This document shows positions 1 through 8,665 of a DNA stretch of 64,000 nt, one piece after another. The first letter of the stretch is position 1. Each line of letters opens with the position of its first letter. The DNA is taken from NCBI RefSeq assembly GCF_029433095.1, contig NZ_JARNTX010000010.1, positions 1-64,000 of the forward strand, given 5' to 3'. Below the pieces are notes generated by a model. The model was not told the DNA's origin, made no database searches, and saw only the letters and a list, made by a program, of their open reading frames with translations. The position numbers and the translations under genes are program-made. This stretch comes from Hymenobacter sp. YC55 (GTDB lineage: Bacteria > Bacteroidota > Bacteroidia > Cytophagales > Hymenobacteraceae).

Positions 1-31
1 AAAAAGCAACCCTTAACCGGTTGTTCTTTTT
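1..31. terminator. Hairpin at the window edge, possible terminator
   Basis: An A-run plus AACC on the left pairs with GGTT and a T-run on the right (AAAAAG-c-AACC / GGTT-gtt-CTTTTT). This resembles a bidirectional intrinsic terminator. If the replicon is circular and was opened here, it would end a gene lying at the far end of the contig. Confidence 0.4.
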
Positions 32-102
32 ATTAGTTAACCTATTACTACCTATTATAGGCGCCGTATATCACTGAAAATTAGTTTATTAAGGTGTGTT
101 TT

Positions 103-239
103 GGGAACAAAAAGCACGAAGGAAGGGAACAAAAAGCACGAAACGAACCTGCTTTTGGGAACAAAAAGCACGAAGGAAGGGAACAAAAAGCACGAATAGG
201 GCGGAACAAAAAGCACGAATAGGGAACAAAAAGCACGAA
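103..239 (+). repeat. Iteron array of the replication origin
   Basis: Six copies of an 18-bp repeat, GGGAACAAAAAGCACGAA, start at 103, 125, 157, 179, 202 (first base C instead of G) and 222. Start-to-start spacings are 22, 32, 22, 23 and 20 bp, close to whole helical turns, so bound initiator molecules would lie on roughly one face of the DNA. The array ends about 90 bp before a Rep_3 initiator gene, the usual arrangement of iteron-controlled plasmid origins. No convincing DnaA box was found beside it. Confidence 0.9.
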
Positions 240-260
240 TAGGGAATATCAACAAGAAAA

Positions 261-287
261 GGGAACATATTCTGTTACTTGTTTCCC
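261..287. promoter_or_regulatory. Inverted half-iteron, candidate rep operator
   Basis: GGGAACA (261-267) is followed after 12 bp by TGTTTCCC (280-287). This forms an inverted repeat built from the first half of the iteron. In well-studied Rep_3 plasmids, initiator dimers bind such inverted half-iterons and repress their own gene, while monomers bind the direct iterons. The site lies 44 bp before the rep start codon, where a promoter would be expected. The sequence pattern is seen directly; the operator role is inferred. Confidence 0.5.
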
Positions 288-330
288 AGCGTTTAATTGT
301 TGACTTTAGGCTCGTCAAACAGCGTCCCCG

Positions 331-1548
331 ATGCAAGGCAGTCTATTCCCTGATACTCCCACCCCAAGTAAGCTGCTGGTACAGCGCAACGACTTGGTCA
401 ATGCGCGCTTTGGTTTTACAACCCTAGAAATGCGGTTGTTTATGGCCATGCTCTCGCGTATCCGTCGCGAGGACACCGAGTTTCACGAAGTGCTCATTCC
501 AGTGCGAGAAATCATTGCGCTTTCTGGCCGTCGGCCCTCACGCAATGACTACGACCAGCTCGAGCGAATGTGCGACAAAATCACTTCGAAGAAGCTGACT
601 ATTCGCACAGCGTTGCCACCGCGTCGCCGCAAGCGCCGTGGGGGAGACGATGATATGGGGGATTTCGAGAAAATTCCGCTCATGGCTTATGCCAGCTACA
701 GCAGCGACCATTGCGCGCTGAAGGTTCGCTTCAACGACTACGTTCGTGACCACCTTCTGCAGCTCAACGAAGGCAATTTCACCCAGGTAGAATTGATTCA
801 GCTGCTCAAGCTTAAATCCTCGCATTCGTTTCGAATTTACTGGCTGCTCAAGCAGCGCGGCGAGTATGGAGAGCGTACCTTCGGCGTGGAAGAGCTTAAA
901 TCTTTGCTCGGCTTGGAGGAGGATTATCCGAAGTTTTCGATGTTTCGAATCCGCGTTTTGAAAGTAGCGCAGCGGGAATTAGCCCAAACCAACCTAGCTT
1001 TTGAATTCGAAGAACGGACTCTACCGGGCATGAGTGGAGTGCAGGAAATTCGGTTTGTGTTCACCAAGCTGAAAGGCAAGAACAGCTTACCTGAGCCTGG
1101 AGGGGCCGAGACGCCAAAGTGGATGGAAGCACTGCGAGCCATCGAAATCAGTGAGGCTAGTATTCTAGCCATCGGGCAACGTATTGAGCTTGGGCATTTC
1201 GACCCAGACTACGTCCTCTTCGTTATCAGTGAACTAAAGAAGCGCAAGGAAGCCGGCAAAATTTCCACCCTGGCTGGCTACGTAGTAGATGCCATCAAGA
1301 ACGACTACAAGCTACCTGAGTACCTAGTGCGCTTGCAGAAACGCCAGGCCGTGCGGCTTCCTCGGGAAAAGAAGACGGAACCGATAATCTACTTTATGGC
1401 AGATGTACGCGCTGGCTACGAGGTAGCGGTGAAGCGCGGCCAGACTAGCGAGCCATTTGAAGACTATTTAGACCGTGTGTATCTGTCACAGGGCTTCGAG
1501 CTAGAGAAAAATCGCTTAGGAATCGAAGCTGTCGTTAAGCGCGACTAG
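331..1548 (+). CDS. Rep_3 (RepB-family) replication initiator
   Basis: A 405-residue plasmid replication initiator that would bind the iterons directly upstream and open the origin. The N-terminal part (about residues 15-235) has the Rep_3 pattern: VQRNDLVNARFGFTTLEMRLF, then a basic segment with LPPRRRKRRGG near 95, and a second winged-helix region containing LKLKSSHSFRIYWLLKQ. The remaining ~160 residues are helical and charged, as in Bacteroidota members of the family. The ATG at 331 is the first start after the array. The family assignment is secure from motifs and context. Copy control is probably by the iterons and the inverted half-iteron, since no partner gene or antisense RNA was recognised. 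Confidence 0.92.
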   Translation: MQGSLFPDTPTPSKLLVQRNDLVNARFGFTTLEMRLFMAMLSRIRREDTEFHEVLIPVREIIALSGRRPSRNDYDQLERMCDKITSKKLTIRTALPPRRRKRRGGDDDMGDFEKIPLMAYASYSSDHCALKVRFNDYVRDHLLQLNEGNFTQVELIQLLKLKSSHSFRIYWLLKQRGEYGERTFGVEELKSLLGLEEDYPKFSMFRIRVLKVAQRELAQTNLAFEFEERTLPGMSGVQEIRFVFTKLKGKNSLPEPGGAETPKWMEALRAIEISEASILAIGQRIELGHFDPDYVLFVISELKKRKEAGKISTLAGYVVDAIKNDYKLPEYLVRLQKRQAVRLPREKKTEPIIYFMADVRAGYEVAVKRGQTSEPFEDYLDRVYLSQGFELEKNRLGIEAVVKRD

Positions 1549-1597
1549 CGTTAGTGCGCTCTGGCTCTTCGTAGCGCAGACCTAGCAGCCTTTTTTT
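1544..1597 (+). terminator. Probable terminator of the rep gene
   Basis: CTAG and GCGCT on the left pair with AGCGC and CTAG on the right with an internal loop. A run of seven T (1591-1597) follows. The stem is imperfect, so this is a moderate call. Confidence 0.4.
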
Positions 1598-1687
1598 CTG
1601 TTTTGGCTTTAAACGTACTGAGAGATACTTTGAAAGGCCATTTTGCCACCGTATCAATTCAACCAAGAATAACCCTTACTTCCACTT

Positions 1688-1746
1688 AAAAGAGAGGGGA
1701 AGATCTGAGCCGGAAACCAACTCAAATCTTCCCCTCTTTTGTTTTT
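1688..1746. terminator. Bidirectional terminator after the S9 peptidase gene
   Basis: A long inverted repeat: the left arm (1688-1709) contains AGGGGAAGAT and is preceded by A residues; the right arm (1721-1740) contains ATCTTCCCCT and runs into a T-rich tract. It lies between the convergent rep and peptidase genes and could serve both. Confidence 0.8.
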
Positions 1747-1759
1747 ACTGTTTTCGCAG

Positions 1760-4099
1760 CTACTCGTTGCGCGGTTCGGGCATAGAATTCATCTGGTAGT
1801 CCTGGGGTGGTTCTAAGCCGGCTAGGTGGCGCACGAAGTAATCCCAGCGGCGGCGGGTCATGTAGGGCGAATAGGGGCCGTAGCCATGGACAGCGTTGGG
1901 CAGTACCACTAAGTCGAAACTTTTATTGGCTTTGATAAGGGCTTCAACTACCAACATGGTATTGTAGGGCGGCACGTTGTTGTCCATCAGGCCATGAGCC
2001 AGCATGAGCTTGCCTTTCAGGTTTTTGGCTAATGGTGGGTTAGCTTGGCTGTCGTAATTGGACGTACCGTCGGCCTGGGTTGTAAGCAACCCTATGTACC
2101 GCTCGCCCCAATCGTCTTCGTAGTTGCGGCTGTCGTGGTTGCCCGATTCGGAGATGCCGACCTTGAAGAAATCAGGGTAACGGAACATAGCTGCCGCGGC
2201 CGCAAAGCCGCCACCCGAGTGCCCCCAGATACCGGCCCGGTTGAGGTCGATATAAGGAAAACGCTGGGCGAGCTGCCGCATCCCGGCCATTTGGTCGCCT
2301 AGGGTGTTTTCAGCCATATTGCCGTAGCAGGCATCATGGAAGCTTTTGGAGCGAAGTGGGTTGCAGCTGCCTTCCAGAACCACCACCACAAACCCAAGTT
2401 CAGCCAGCGCCTGATGGTCGCTTCGTGCCGACCGGAACGACCAACTGCCTACGCTACCGCCCTGCGGACCAGGGTAGATATAGTTGATAACTGGGTACTT
2501 GCGGGTTGGATTCAACTTGGTGGGCGTGAACATGAGCCCGTAAAGGTCGGTTTGCCCATCCTGGGCCTTGACGGTAACGGGTGTGGGCGCCTCCCAGCCG
2601 GTGGCAGTTAGCCGCGAAACATCGGCTTTCTCTAGCGACGAAACGAGCTTGCCATCAAGCGTCCGCAGCACACTGACGGGCGGCACGTTAGGTTGCGAGT
2701 AGCTGTCAAGGAAGTAGCGGCCCGAAGGAGAGAAAGTAAGCTGATGGTCGCCGGCTTCCGGCGTGAGCAGCGTGAGGCCTTTGCCGTCAAACCCGATGCG
2801 GTAGAGGTAGCTGAAGTAAGGGTTGCCCGGTTCTCGGCCACCAGCCAGGAAATACAGTTGCCTCCGCTTTTCATCGATTTGCACTAGTTGCGTTACCACC
2901 CAGTTGCCCTTGGTAATCTGGTGCTTGAGCTTGCCCGTGGTGGCGTCGTAAAGATAGAGGTGCCCCCAGTTGTCGCGCTCGGAGTACCAGATAACTTCTT
3001 TGCTTTGGGGTAGATAGTGCCAGTTAATGGTACCTTGGCCCGACTCGTACTGCGTGGCAACGGTTTCACCGAAAACTTCTCGAATGGTACCGGTGGCAGC
3101 GTCGGCTACGCGGAACTTCTCTTGCTTATGGTCGCGCGAAGTGGAAACAAACGCCAACTGGCGGCCGTCGGGGCTCCAATCTACGTCGTCGAAACCAGTG
3201 CCTCCGCAATTAATATCGTCGCAGAGGGTGCCCCGCCGCGGATCAGGCGCCATCTGCAGGCGCACTACCTTGGCCGGATTCACTTCCACGATTACTCGCT
3301 CGATGGTGATGATGTTTTGGTCGCCAGCCAACGGATATTTCCACGACTTAAGGGTCGGCTTACCCACATTGGTAGTGACCAAGTACATGTCGCTCACCGC
3401 GCGCTGGTCCTGCTTGAAGGTGGCAATTTTGCGCGAGTCAGGCGACCAAAGCAAGATGGGCCGGTCGCTCGTAGTCCAGCCAGCGTTGTCGGTAGCGTAG
3501 CCGAAATCCTTGACACCATCGGTGGTAAGTGCGGTTTGCTGGTTGGTTTTGGTGTCGCGCACCCACAAGTTGTAGTCGTGAATGTAAACCGCTAGTCGCC
3601 CATCGGGGGAGACGATTTCATTGGCTTCGTTCGAACTAGTGCTGCCATCTGAGGCAGTGCTGGCGGCAGGGCGGCATTGGTTGCTACGACGGTCGTACTC
3701 CCAGCTTTTACCGGCCGCCGAAAACAGAATCCGCTGCTCATTGTCTGAAAAAGTGAATGTGCGAAACGGCAGTTTAGTGGCCGAGTAGCTTTTGCCGCTG
3801 GCCGCGGACAGCGCAGCAGCCAGGCGGGCGTGGTCGAAAACGGGCGTTTTGGTTTTGCGAGCCGGGTCAACGAGTACAAATTCACTGCCTTGCGCAGTTT
3901 GCACCCGGTACCAGAATCGGTCGTTGGCCAGCCAGTTGGGTTGCTCGATACTGTGATCTACCAGCGGTTGGGTGTTATAGCTCATGAAGCGCTCCGCCCG
4001 GGCATAGTCTTGCGCAGTGAGGGCGGGCAACTGTTGGGCCGGGGCAATAAGGGGTGCTGATAAAGCCAGCACCATGAGGGCACGGAAAAAGTTGGTCAT
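1760..4099 (-). CDS. S9 family peptidase, dipeptidyl-peptidase IV type
   Basis: A 779-residue exported serine peptidase. The ATG at 4099 is preferred over an upstream TTG because it starts directly with a signal peptide (MTNFFRALMVLALSAPLIAPAQQ). Residues ~100-480 form the DPP-IV N-terminal beta-propeller (repeats such as SPDGRLAVYIHD and WSPDGRQLAFVSTSRD). Residues ~520-760 are the alpha/beta hydrolase domain. The catalytic triad is visible as Ser628 in GHSGGG, Asp706 in GLMDNNVPP and His738 in NAVHGYGP. Family members release N-terminal dipeptides, often X-Pro, in the periplasm. The substrate cannot be read from the sequence. The gene is monocistronic between a terminator and a 200-bp spacer. 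Confidence 0.92.
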   Translation of the reverse strand: MTNFFRALMVLALSAPLIAPAQQLPALTAQDYARAERFMSYNTQPLVDHSIEQPNWLANDRFWYRVQTAQGSEFVLVDPARKTKTPVFDHARLAAALSAASGKSYSATKLPFRTFTFSDNEQRILFSAAGKSWEYDRRSNQCRPAASTASDGSTSSNEANEIVSPDGRLAVYIHDYNLWVRDTKTNQQTALTTDGVKDFGYATDNAGWTTSDRPILLWSPDSRKIATFKQDQRAVSDMYLVTTNVGKPTLKSWKYPLAGDQNIITIERVIVEVNPAKVVRLQMAPDPRRGTLCDDINCGGTGFDDVDWSPDGRQLAFVSTSRDHKQEKFRVADAATGTIREVFGETVATQYESGQGTINWHYLPQSKEVIWYSERDNWGHLYLYDATTGKLKHQITKGNWVVTQLVQIDEKRRQLYFLAGGREPGNPYFSYLYRIGFDGKGLTLLTPEAGDHQLTFSPSGRYFLDSYSQPNVPPVSVLRTLDGKLVSSLEKADVSRLTATGWEAPTPVTVKAQDGQTDLYGLMFTPTKLNPTRKYPVINYIYPGPQGGSVGSWSFRSARSDHQALAELGFVVVVLEGSCNPLRSKSFHDACYGNMAENTLGDQMAGMRQLAQRFPYIDLNRAGIWGHSGGGFAAAAAMFRYPDFFKVGISESGNHDSRNYEDDWGERYIGLLTTQADGTSNYDSQANPPLAKNLKGKLMLAHGLMDNNVPPYNTMLVVEALIKANKSFDLVVLPNAVHGYGPYSPYMTRRRWDYFVRHLAGLEPPQDYQMNSMPEPRNE

Positions 4100-4207
4100 A
4101 GGCGTTGAAACAAGCAGGGGCAACAATCTACGACGAAAACTTCTACACCAATTGCTATTCGAGCAAGAGTTCGGTCATGTTGAAATGCCCCACTTCTTGC
4201 TCAATAT

Positions 4208-4237
4208 CCGCTAGTAGTAGCTTACTAGCTGTAGCGG
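4208..4237. repeat. Imperfect hairpin between two minus-strand genes
   Basis: CCGCTA (about 4208) and TAGCGG (about 4232) form the base of an imperfect stem with CTAG inside. There is no T-run. It may reduce read-through from the DUF2625 gene into the peptidase gene. Confidence 0.3.
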
Positions 4238-4312
4238 TAGTGGAGCAGCTCGTTGCTCCTATTGTCCAGCAAGACATAGCCTTCTCCACCGAGCTAGAAG
4301 CCTGACAGCAAA

Positions 4313-5053
4313 CTAGGGCGCAACGTCTAATTGCCGCTGCATGTCCTGACCAAAGATCCATAGCTCGGCAATCGGGACGACTCCTCGTTGGTCCTTGCTG
4401 ATGTTCTTTCCTTCTTTGGTAAACAGGAACGGATAGCAAGCTAAGCCTTGCGTACCAGTTAGAGTGCTTATTTCTTGCTCCCAGCCCTTCCAGCGTAACT
4501 TCTTATAATAGCCCTGGAGGTCTCCCGAAAAGCAGAAGACTAGAAACTCCGAGTAGGTTTTATTGGTGGGTTCCCAGCGCAGGTTGTCAGGGGCAAAATA
4601 AAAAACTTTGCCTAACGATTCTGAACCGAAAGCGCCACCGTTGAGGGCATAGAAGCCACCGAGCACATCGTCTGCAACCAGCAACAGACCTGCCGCCTTG
4701 CCTTGGTTCCATCCCATCAGCGTGCGGTTCAGCGCTGTACTTCCCGAGCCAAGAATCCGTAGCCAACCTCCGTCGACCAACAAGCCACCAGTTTCATAGA
4801 TAATGGCTCCCATGGGCGAGCGTGTGGTGACCTGAGCTGCTAAGAGAGTACTGTCTGCGCGAGCAGGGGTTTTAGGTAAAACCTGCACTTTGTTTTTAGC
4901 TTCCCGCAACCACTCGGTCACAAGGACCCATCCAGGCTCTTCACGGTTAATCAGCTCTGCTAAAGGGCGAGTGGCAGGAGCTTGAGCGTGCACCGCCGGA
5001 CTAATGAATAAGATAACACCGAGATAGAACCAGTAATTGAAGCGTGAAAACAT
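4313..5053 (-). CDS. DUF2625 family protein with signal peptide
   Basis: A 246-residue protein of unknown function. An N-terminal hydrophobic segment ending AVHAQA (residues 7-25) looks like a signal peptide, so export is likely; members I recall are often cytoplasmic. The body carries the DUF2625 signature: ELINREEPGWVLVTEWL, VTTRSPMGAIIYETGG, LVDGGWLRILGSGS, then NGGAFG and a C-terminal FTKEGK stretch. No catalytic motif is evident. It is transcribed in the same direction as the S9 peptidase downstream, across a ~210-bp gap with a weak hairpin, so co-transcription is possible but not shown. The family name is given from recalled motifs. Confidence 0.72.
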   Translation of the reverse strand: MFSRFNYWFYLGVILFISPAVHAQAPATRPLAELINREEPGWVLVTEWLREAKNKVQVLPKTPARADSTLLAAQVTTRSPMGAIIYETGGLLVDGGWLRILGSGSTALNRTLMGWNQGKAAGLLLVADDVLGGFYALNGGAFGSESLGKVFYFAPDNLRWEPTNKTYSEFLVFCFSGDLQGYYKKLRWKGWEQEISTLTGTQGLACYPFLFTKEGKNISKDQRGVVPIAELWIFGQDMQRQLDVAP

Positions 5054-5593
5054 GTTATGAACTGATGAAATAAGATAAAAACAGGAAACGCAAGTTACTT
5101 GACTAGACTTATTTCTACCTAATATGATATGGACAAGAGGTAGTATTGATTCTTATAGCAGATGGTTCGTCTGGAACAGCTAATTGTTGGTATTTAATGA
5201 AATCCGAAACTTCTGCCGTTCTGTAGCAGACGGTCGAACACCTATTTATAAATAGTGAAAGGCCCACTATTCGAATTCCCTAACCAATGACTTCTAATAG
5301 TCTTGTAGTTCTTGGCGGCTGTGTAGCATTTGTCACGGTCAAGAAGTAGAGATTTTACTCTTTCGCTAGCTGCTCCTTCTATCGTTTTAGCATGCCTTCT
5401 ACTCAGATAGCATTCTCTACTACTTGGGTGGGAGGTGTTGTCGCATATGCCCCCGTAATTCGGCGCAATTCCTCCTTATATCAGTCTGGCTGCTCTACTA
5501 CTTTTGCTAACAAGGTTGGCAATTGCTGGCTAGGTATATTAGTCTATAGCCTGCTTTGGAAACCGCATTTTATCACTTTTAAGCGTTTTAGTC
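5054..5593. other. 540-bp spacer between divergent genes
   Basis: AT-rich spacer holding the divergent promoters of the DUF2625 and DoxX-like genes. A 73-codon frame at 5392-5613 runs into the DoxX-like gene and has no protein-like features. No repeat or RNA was recognised. Confidence 0.5.
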
Positions 5594-6007
5594 ATGCGTC
5601 CCAAAACAACTAACATTCTTTACTGGATAGCTACCGTGCTGTTTGCAGCGGCCATGCTGTTTTCTGGTATCATGGGTATGCAGCCAACCGCTGACAACCA
5701 AGCGGTTATGCAGCAGCTAGGATATCCTATGTACTTAGGTACCATCTTAGGTGTTGCCAAAATTCTTGGGGCCGGAGCCTTGGTACTGCCAGTAGGTCGC
5801 ACGCTCAAGGAATGGGCCTACGCAGGTTTTGTTATCGACTTGCTGGGCGCTGCGGCATCATGGGCTTTTTCGGGTGCTTCACTAGGTGCGGTATTGGCAC
5901 CAGGTTTGTTCCTGCTTGTCTTGCTGGCTTCGTATTACTTGTGGAGAAAACGCTTAATCCAGGCGGCACCACAGGATACCTATGGCTCCTTGGCTGCCAC
6001 CAATTAA
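5594..6007 (+). CDS. DoxX-like family membrane protein
   Basis: A 137-residue inner-membrane protein with four predicted hydrophobic helices (about residues 7-26, 45-66, 72-92 and 98-118). The motifs match DoxX-like proteins: VLFAAAMLFSGIMGM in helix 1, LGYPMYLGTILGVAKILGA before helix 2, and EWAYAGFVIDLLGA. Members are small membrane proteins, some linked to redox or quinone chemistry, mostly without a defined role. The gene stands alone, with a 540-bp spacer upstream and a convergent small gene downstream. The biochemical role is not inferred here. Confidence 0.82.
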   Translation: MRPKTTNILYWIATVLFAAAMLFSGIMGMQPTADNQAVMQQLGYPMYLGTILGVAKILGAGALVLPVGRTLKEWAYAGFVIDLLGAAASWAFSGASLGAVLAPGLFLLVLLASYYLWRKRLIQAAPQDTYGSLAATN

Positions 6008-6176
6008 AGCTGCGTTACCCCTTGCGGCAACTTAATCCTACAGCAACGATGGGAACTAGGGACGCAAGGGGCAACAGGTGGCACTATAGCCTTACTAAGC
6101 AACTACACACTTTGTAGCGCGGTTAGGGGCCGGGCTGGTTATGCCCTTGCGCAACTAACATTGGCAGCTTTAGGAC

Positions 6177-6500
6177 CTAGTGTTCGTGCTCGGCGGCGTT
6201 GCTTAAGGTGGTATTAATGGAAGCGAGCAGTGATTCGTGCAGGCTTTTCCATTCTGAAAGCGGTACTTCCACCGTGGGGGCAAGCAAAAAATGCTCTTGT
6301 TCCAGCAAGCTTAAGTGATGAAGCAACTGGACGCGTTGGGGAAACGAGAGATTGTCGGGGTAAAGCTCCTGCAAGCACTTAATGGTGGAAGACAGCATTT
6401 CGCGAAGGGCTTGCTTGTCGGCCGTGGTGTACGAGGTGTTACTTTGTTGTTGAAGGCTCCGTTGCGTCAACCGAAGTTGGTCAAGTAGTGTGCTTTTCAT
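6177..6500 (-). CDS. Small hypothetical helical protein
   Basis: 107 residues from ATG at 6500 (an upstream GTG at 6533 would add 11). The sequence is almost entirely alpha-helical and polar, beginning MKSTLLDQLRLTQRSLQQQ and ending in the acidic, histidine-containing tail NAAEHEH. It has no signal peptide or membrane segment and no motif I recognise. It stands alone between a convergent DoxX-like gene and a 540-bp spacer. Coding is supported by an uninterrupted frame, sensible amino-acid composition and a lack of a better overlapping frame, but this is a moderate call. Confidence 0.55.
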   Translation of the reverse strand: MKSTLLDQLRLTQRSLQQQSNTSYTTADKQALREMLSSTIKCLQELYPDNLSFPQRVQLLHHLSLLEQEHFLLAPTVEVPLSEWKSLHESLLASINTTLSNAAEHEH

Positions 6501-7041
6501 TAAGGCGTTTAGAGTAATAAGTTGATTTCCCACCCCTGCAAAAGCATAGAGAGCTAGGAGGCTACATCTTACCTAGCGGACTAGAGCTTATTGGTTAAGA
6601 TAGTGTTGATGGCCGTTTGGAATGCCTTGTACACTTCTTAGGCGAAGTAAACAGGTCACGCAACGACTTTCTGTTGGCCACTGAAGGATGGGCACTGTTC
6701 AAATGGTGAAGGTGCTCTAGCCTGTAGCGTAGCTGGTCAACAAGTAGCAGATCAGACATGAAGTCGGGTGTAAAAAATGGAAATCAAGTTCGGTGGGCAA
6801 GTCATACCTAGAGTGAAAAATAACAATTAAATATATTAAATATTTAAGGTTTAAAACCGGCTAACAAGTTTGCATTCAGGTTTGAAAGCTAATCGGTATC
6901 TACCAGAACGGAGGAGCTGAATGAAGTGTATTTGAGAAGCCAAGCTGTTAAGTCGGTTGCCTTCTCATCCGTCTGCTAGCTGCTGCTTACCACTGTTTTG
7001 ACACTAGTAGAGGCTTTATAAGAAATCGATAGGCCTTTACT
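6501..7041. other. Gene-free spacer of about 540 bp
   Basis: No convincing coding frame. An AT-rich patch with a near-palindrome of TAAATAT units lies around 6827-6852. The carboxylesterase promoter presumably lies toward the right end. Confidence 0.5.
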
Positions 7042-8508
7042 ATGCCGGCTAGGCAACACGGGGAAGACGGTACTCACCATAAGCTATTCGGCTACACTAC
7101 TCGTATGCAAACAACCCTAGCTGCTTTTATGGGCTCTAGGGGTCGTGTCCAGAGTCAACTTTCGCTCTTAATGCCTTCTTCTACTCCTCAGTTTCTTGCT
7201 CCCGCAGGCACCATTATTGGGCGGCGCGATGGCGCTCTGGTGCGCGCTACAGGCATCCGGTACGCACGTGCAACGCGGTTTCAGCCGCCGGTTGCCGAAC
7301 CGGCCGCGGCGGCGCCTATTCTTGCCACTGCTCCTGCCCCGGCCTGCCCGCAAGTAGCAGACCCAAGGTTGGACCAGGTCCTGGGTGATTTGTTTGAAGA
7401 ACTGACTTTCAGCGAAGACTGTCTTCGGCTTTCGCTGACGCTGCCTGCTGAGCGTACCCCCGGCGAGCAACTACCCGTGATTGTGTGGGTGCACGGGGGC
7501 TCGTATGTGAGCGGCGCCGGCGACTTGCCTATTTATGACCCTGCGGCGCTGGTTTCCGAGCAACGAGTGGTGTTTGTAGCAGTAACTTACCGGCTCGGGC
7601 TGCTAGGTTTCCTTGGCAGCGAAGGGGGCATACAACCAAACTTAGGGCTGCTAGACTTGCTGGAGGCTTTGCGCTGGGTGCAGCGCAACATCGCCGCCTT
7701 TGGGGGTGATGCCTCTCTGGTTACCTTGTTTGGGCAGTCCGCCGGGGCCGACGCCATTGCGCACCTGATGGTGGCAGACGGGGCCAAAGGGCTGTTTCGC
7801 CGCGTTATCTTGCATAGTGCTCCGCTAGGACTGGCAGCTAACCGCCACGCCATGAACCGAGCCATGGTAGCGGCAGCAGGTGCATTCCACCCCGATGCAC
7901 CTATCGATGAGGTGCTGGCCCGGGAAAGTACCGTGCAAAAAGCGGCGCGCAAGTTTGGGTTGAAGGGAGGAATGCCTTTCGGGACGCAGTACGGGGCCTA
8001 CCCCTTGCCTGCCGAGGCAGACTTAGAGCAGGCTTGGGAAGCAGTGGCCACCAACGTGGACGTGCTAGTTGGCGCCACGGCAGAAGAAACTCGCTTCTTT
8101 GCCGTTATTGACCCAAAGTTCAATTGGATACCCCGCATCCCGTTCCTAGGCCCGCGCTTTTCCCGATTGCTAACCAAAGTAAGTTCGCACAAAATTTACT
8201 TAGACCCAGCTAAGGCGTTTGCCCGCCGGCACGCCCGGGCGGGCGGCCGCGCCTACCATTTCCTGGTGGTGTATCATCCGCTCGGCAGCCAATTTGGGGC
8301 CGCTCACACCATCGATTTGCCGCTTTTGCTCGGCCAGCCGGCGCGTTGGGTAGCTACGCCGTTGCTGGGTCGCGCCGCGTGGGATGATGTTCACGCAGCT
8401 GGGCAGCACGTACGCCGCTTGTGGATGGATTTTGCCCGCACCGGCATGCTACCCGCACACGTTGAGCTGCCCGGCGTGCTGCACATAGAACAGGTGCTTG
8501 CGCGTTGA
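7042..8508 (+). CDS. Type B carboxylesterase/lipase family protein
   Basis: An alpha/beta-hydrolase esterase of the COesterase family. The frame gives 488 residues from ATG 7042; the conserved domain begins near residue 50 (APAGTIIG), so ATG 7105 or 7171 may be the true start. Visible motifs: the oxyanion-hole loop HGGSYVSG (from 151), GLLGFLGSEG, and LLEALRWVQRNIAAFGGD. The nucleophile motif is GQSAGA with Ser233, where most members have GESAGA. Glu in ATAEETRFF and His in AHTIDLPLL supply the rest of the triad. No clear signal peptide is present. Substrate is unknown; family members hydrolyse carboxylic esters. A strong hairpin follows the gene. Confidence 0.88.
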   Translation: MPARQHGEDGTHHKLFGYTTRMQTTLAAFMGSRGRVQSQLSLLMPSSTPQFLAPAGTIIGRRDGALVRATGIRYARATRFQPPVAEPAAAAPILATAPAPACPQVADPRLDQVLGDLFEELTFSEDCLRLSLTLPAERTPGEQLPVIVWVHGGSYVSGAGDLPIYDPAALVSEQRVVFVAVTYRLGLLGFLGSEGGIQPNLGLLDLLEALRWVQRNIAAFGGDASLVTLFGQSAGADAIAHLMVADGAKGLFRRVILHSAPLGLAANRHAMNRAMVAAAGAFHPDAPIDEVLARESTVQKAARKFGLKGGMPFGTQYGAYPLPAEADLEQAWEAVATNVDVLVGATAEETRFFAVIDPKFNWIPRIPFLGPRFSRLLTKVSSHKIYLDPAKAFARRHARAGGRAYHFLVVYHPLGSQFGAAHTIDLPLLLGQPARWVATPLLGRAAWDDVHAAGQHVRRLWMDFARTGMLPAHVELPGVLHIEQVLAR

Positions 8509-8532
8509 ACGTAGACACATCAAACATGGCCT

Positions 8533-8580
8533 AAACAGTAGCTGCCACCCTATACAGGATGGCAGCTACTGTTTGGCTTT
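8533..8580. terminator. Bidirectional hairpin between esterase and GH16 genes
   Basis: A perfect 15-bp inverted repeat, AAACAGTAGCTGCCA at 8533-8547 and its complement at 8560-8574, with a 12-base loop. It sits between two convergent genes, the place expected for a shared terminator. Confidence 0.8.
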
Positions 8581-8665
8581 TAGCGTCTGCTCTTCCAGCT
8601 AACTGAAAGAGGGATAGTGCGTTAATCGAATTACGAGTTGCCGAGGATGGATTTTGGCAGCTACA

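Noticed and set aside
55..336. 93-codon frame across the iteron array
   Set aside because: Repetitive translation of the iterons (repeated SFVLFVP units) with no independent support.
3017..3595. 192-codon frame antisense to the S9 peptidase
   Set aside because: Shadow of a well-supported gene; no domain recognised.
5392..5613. 73-codon frame before the DoxX-like gene
   Set aside because: Overlaps the real gene, composition unlike a protein, no motif.
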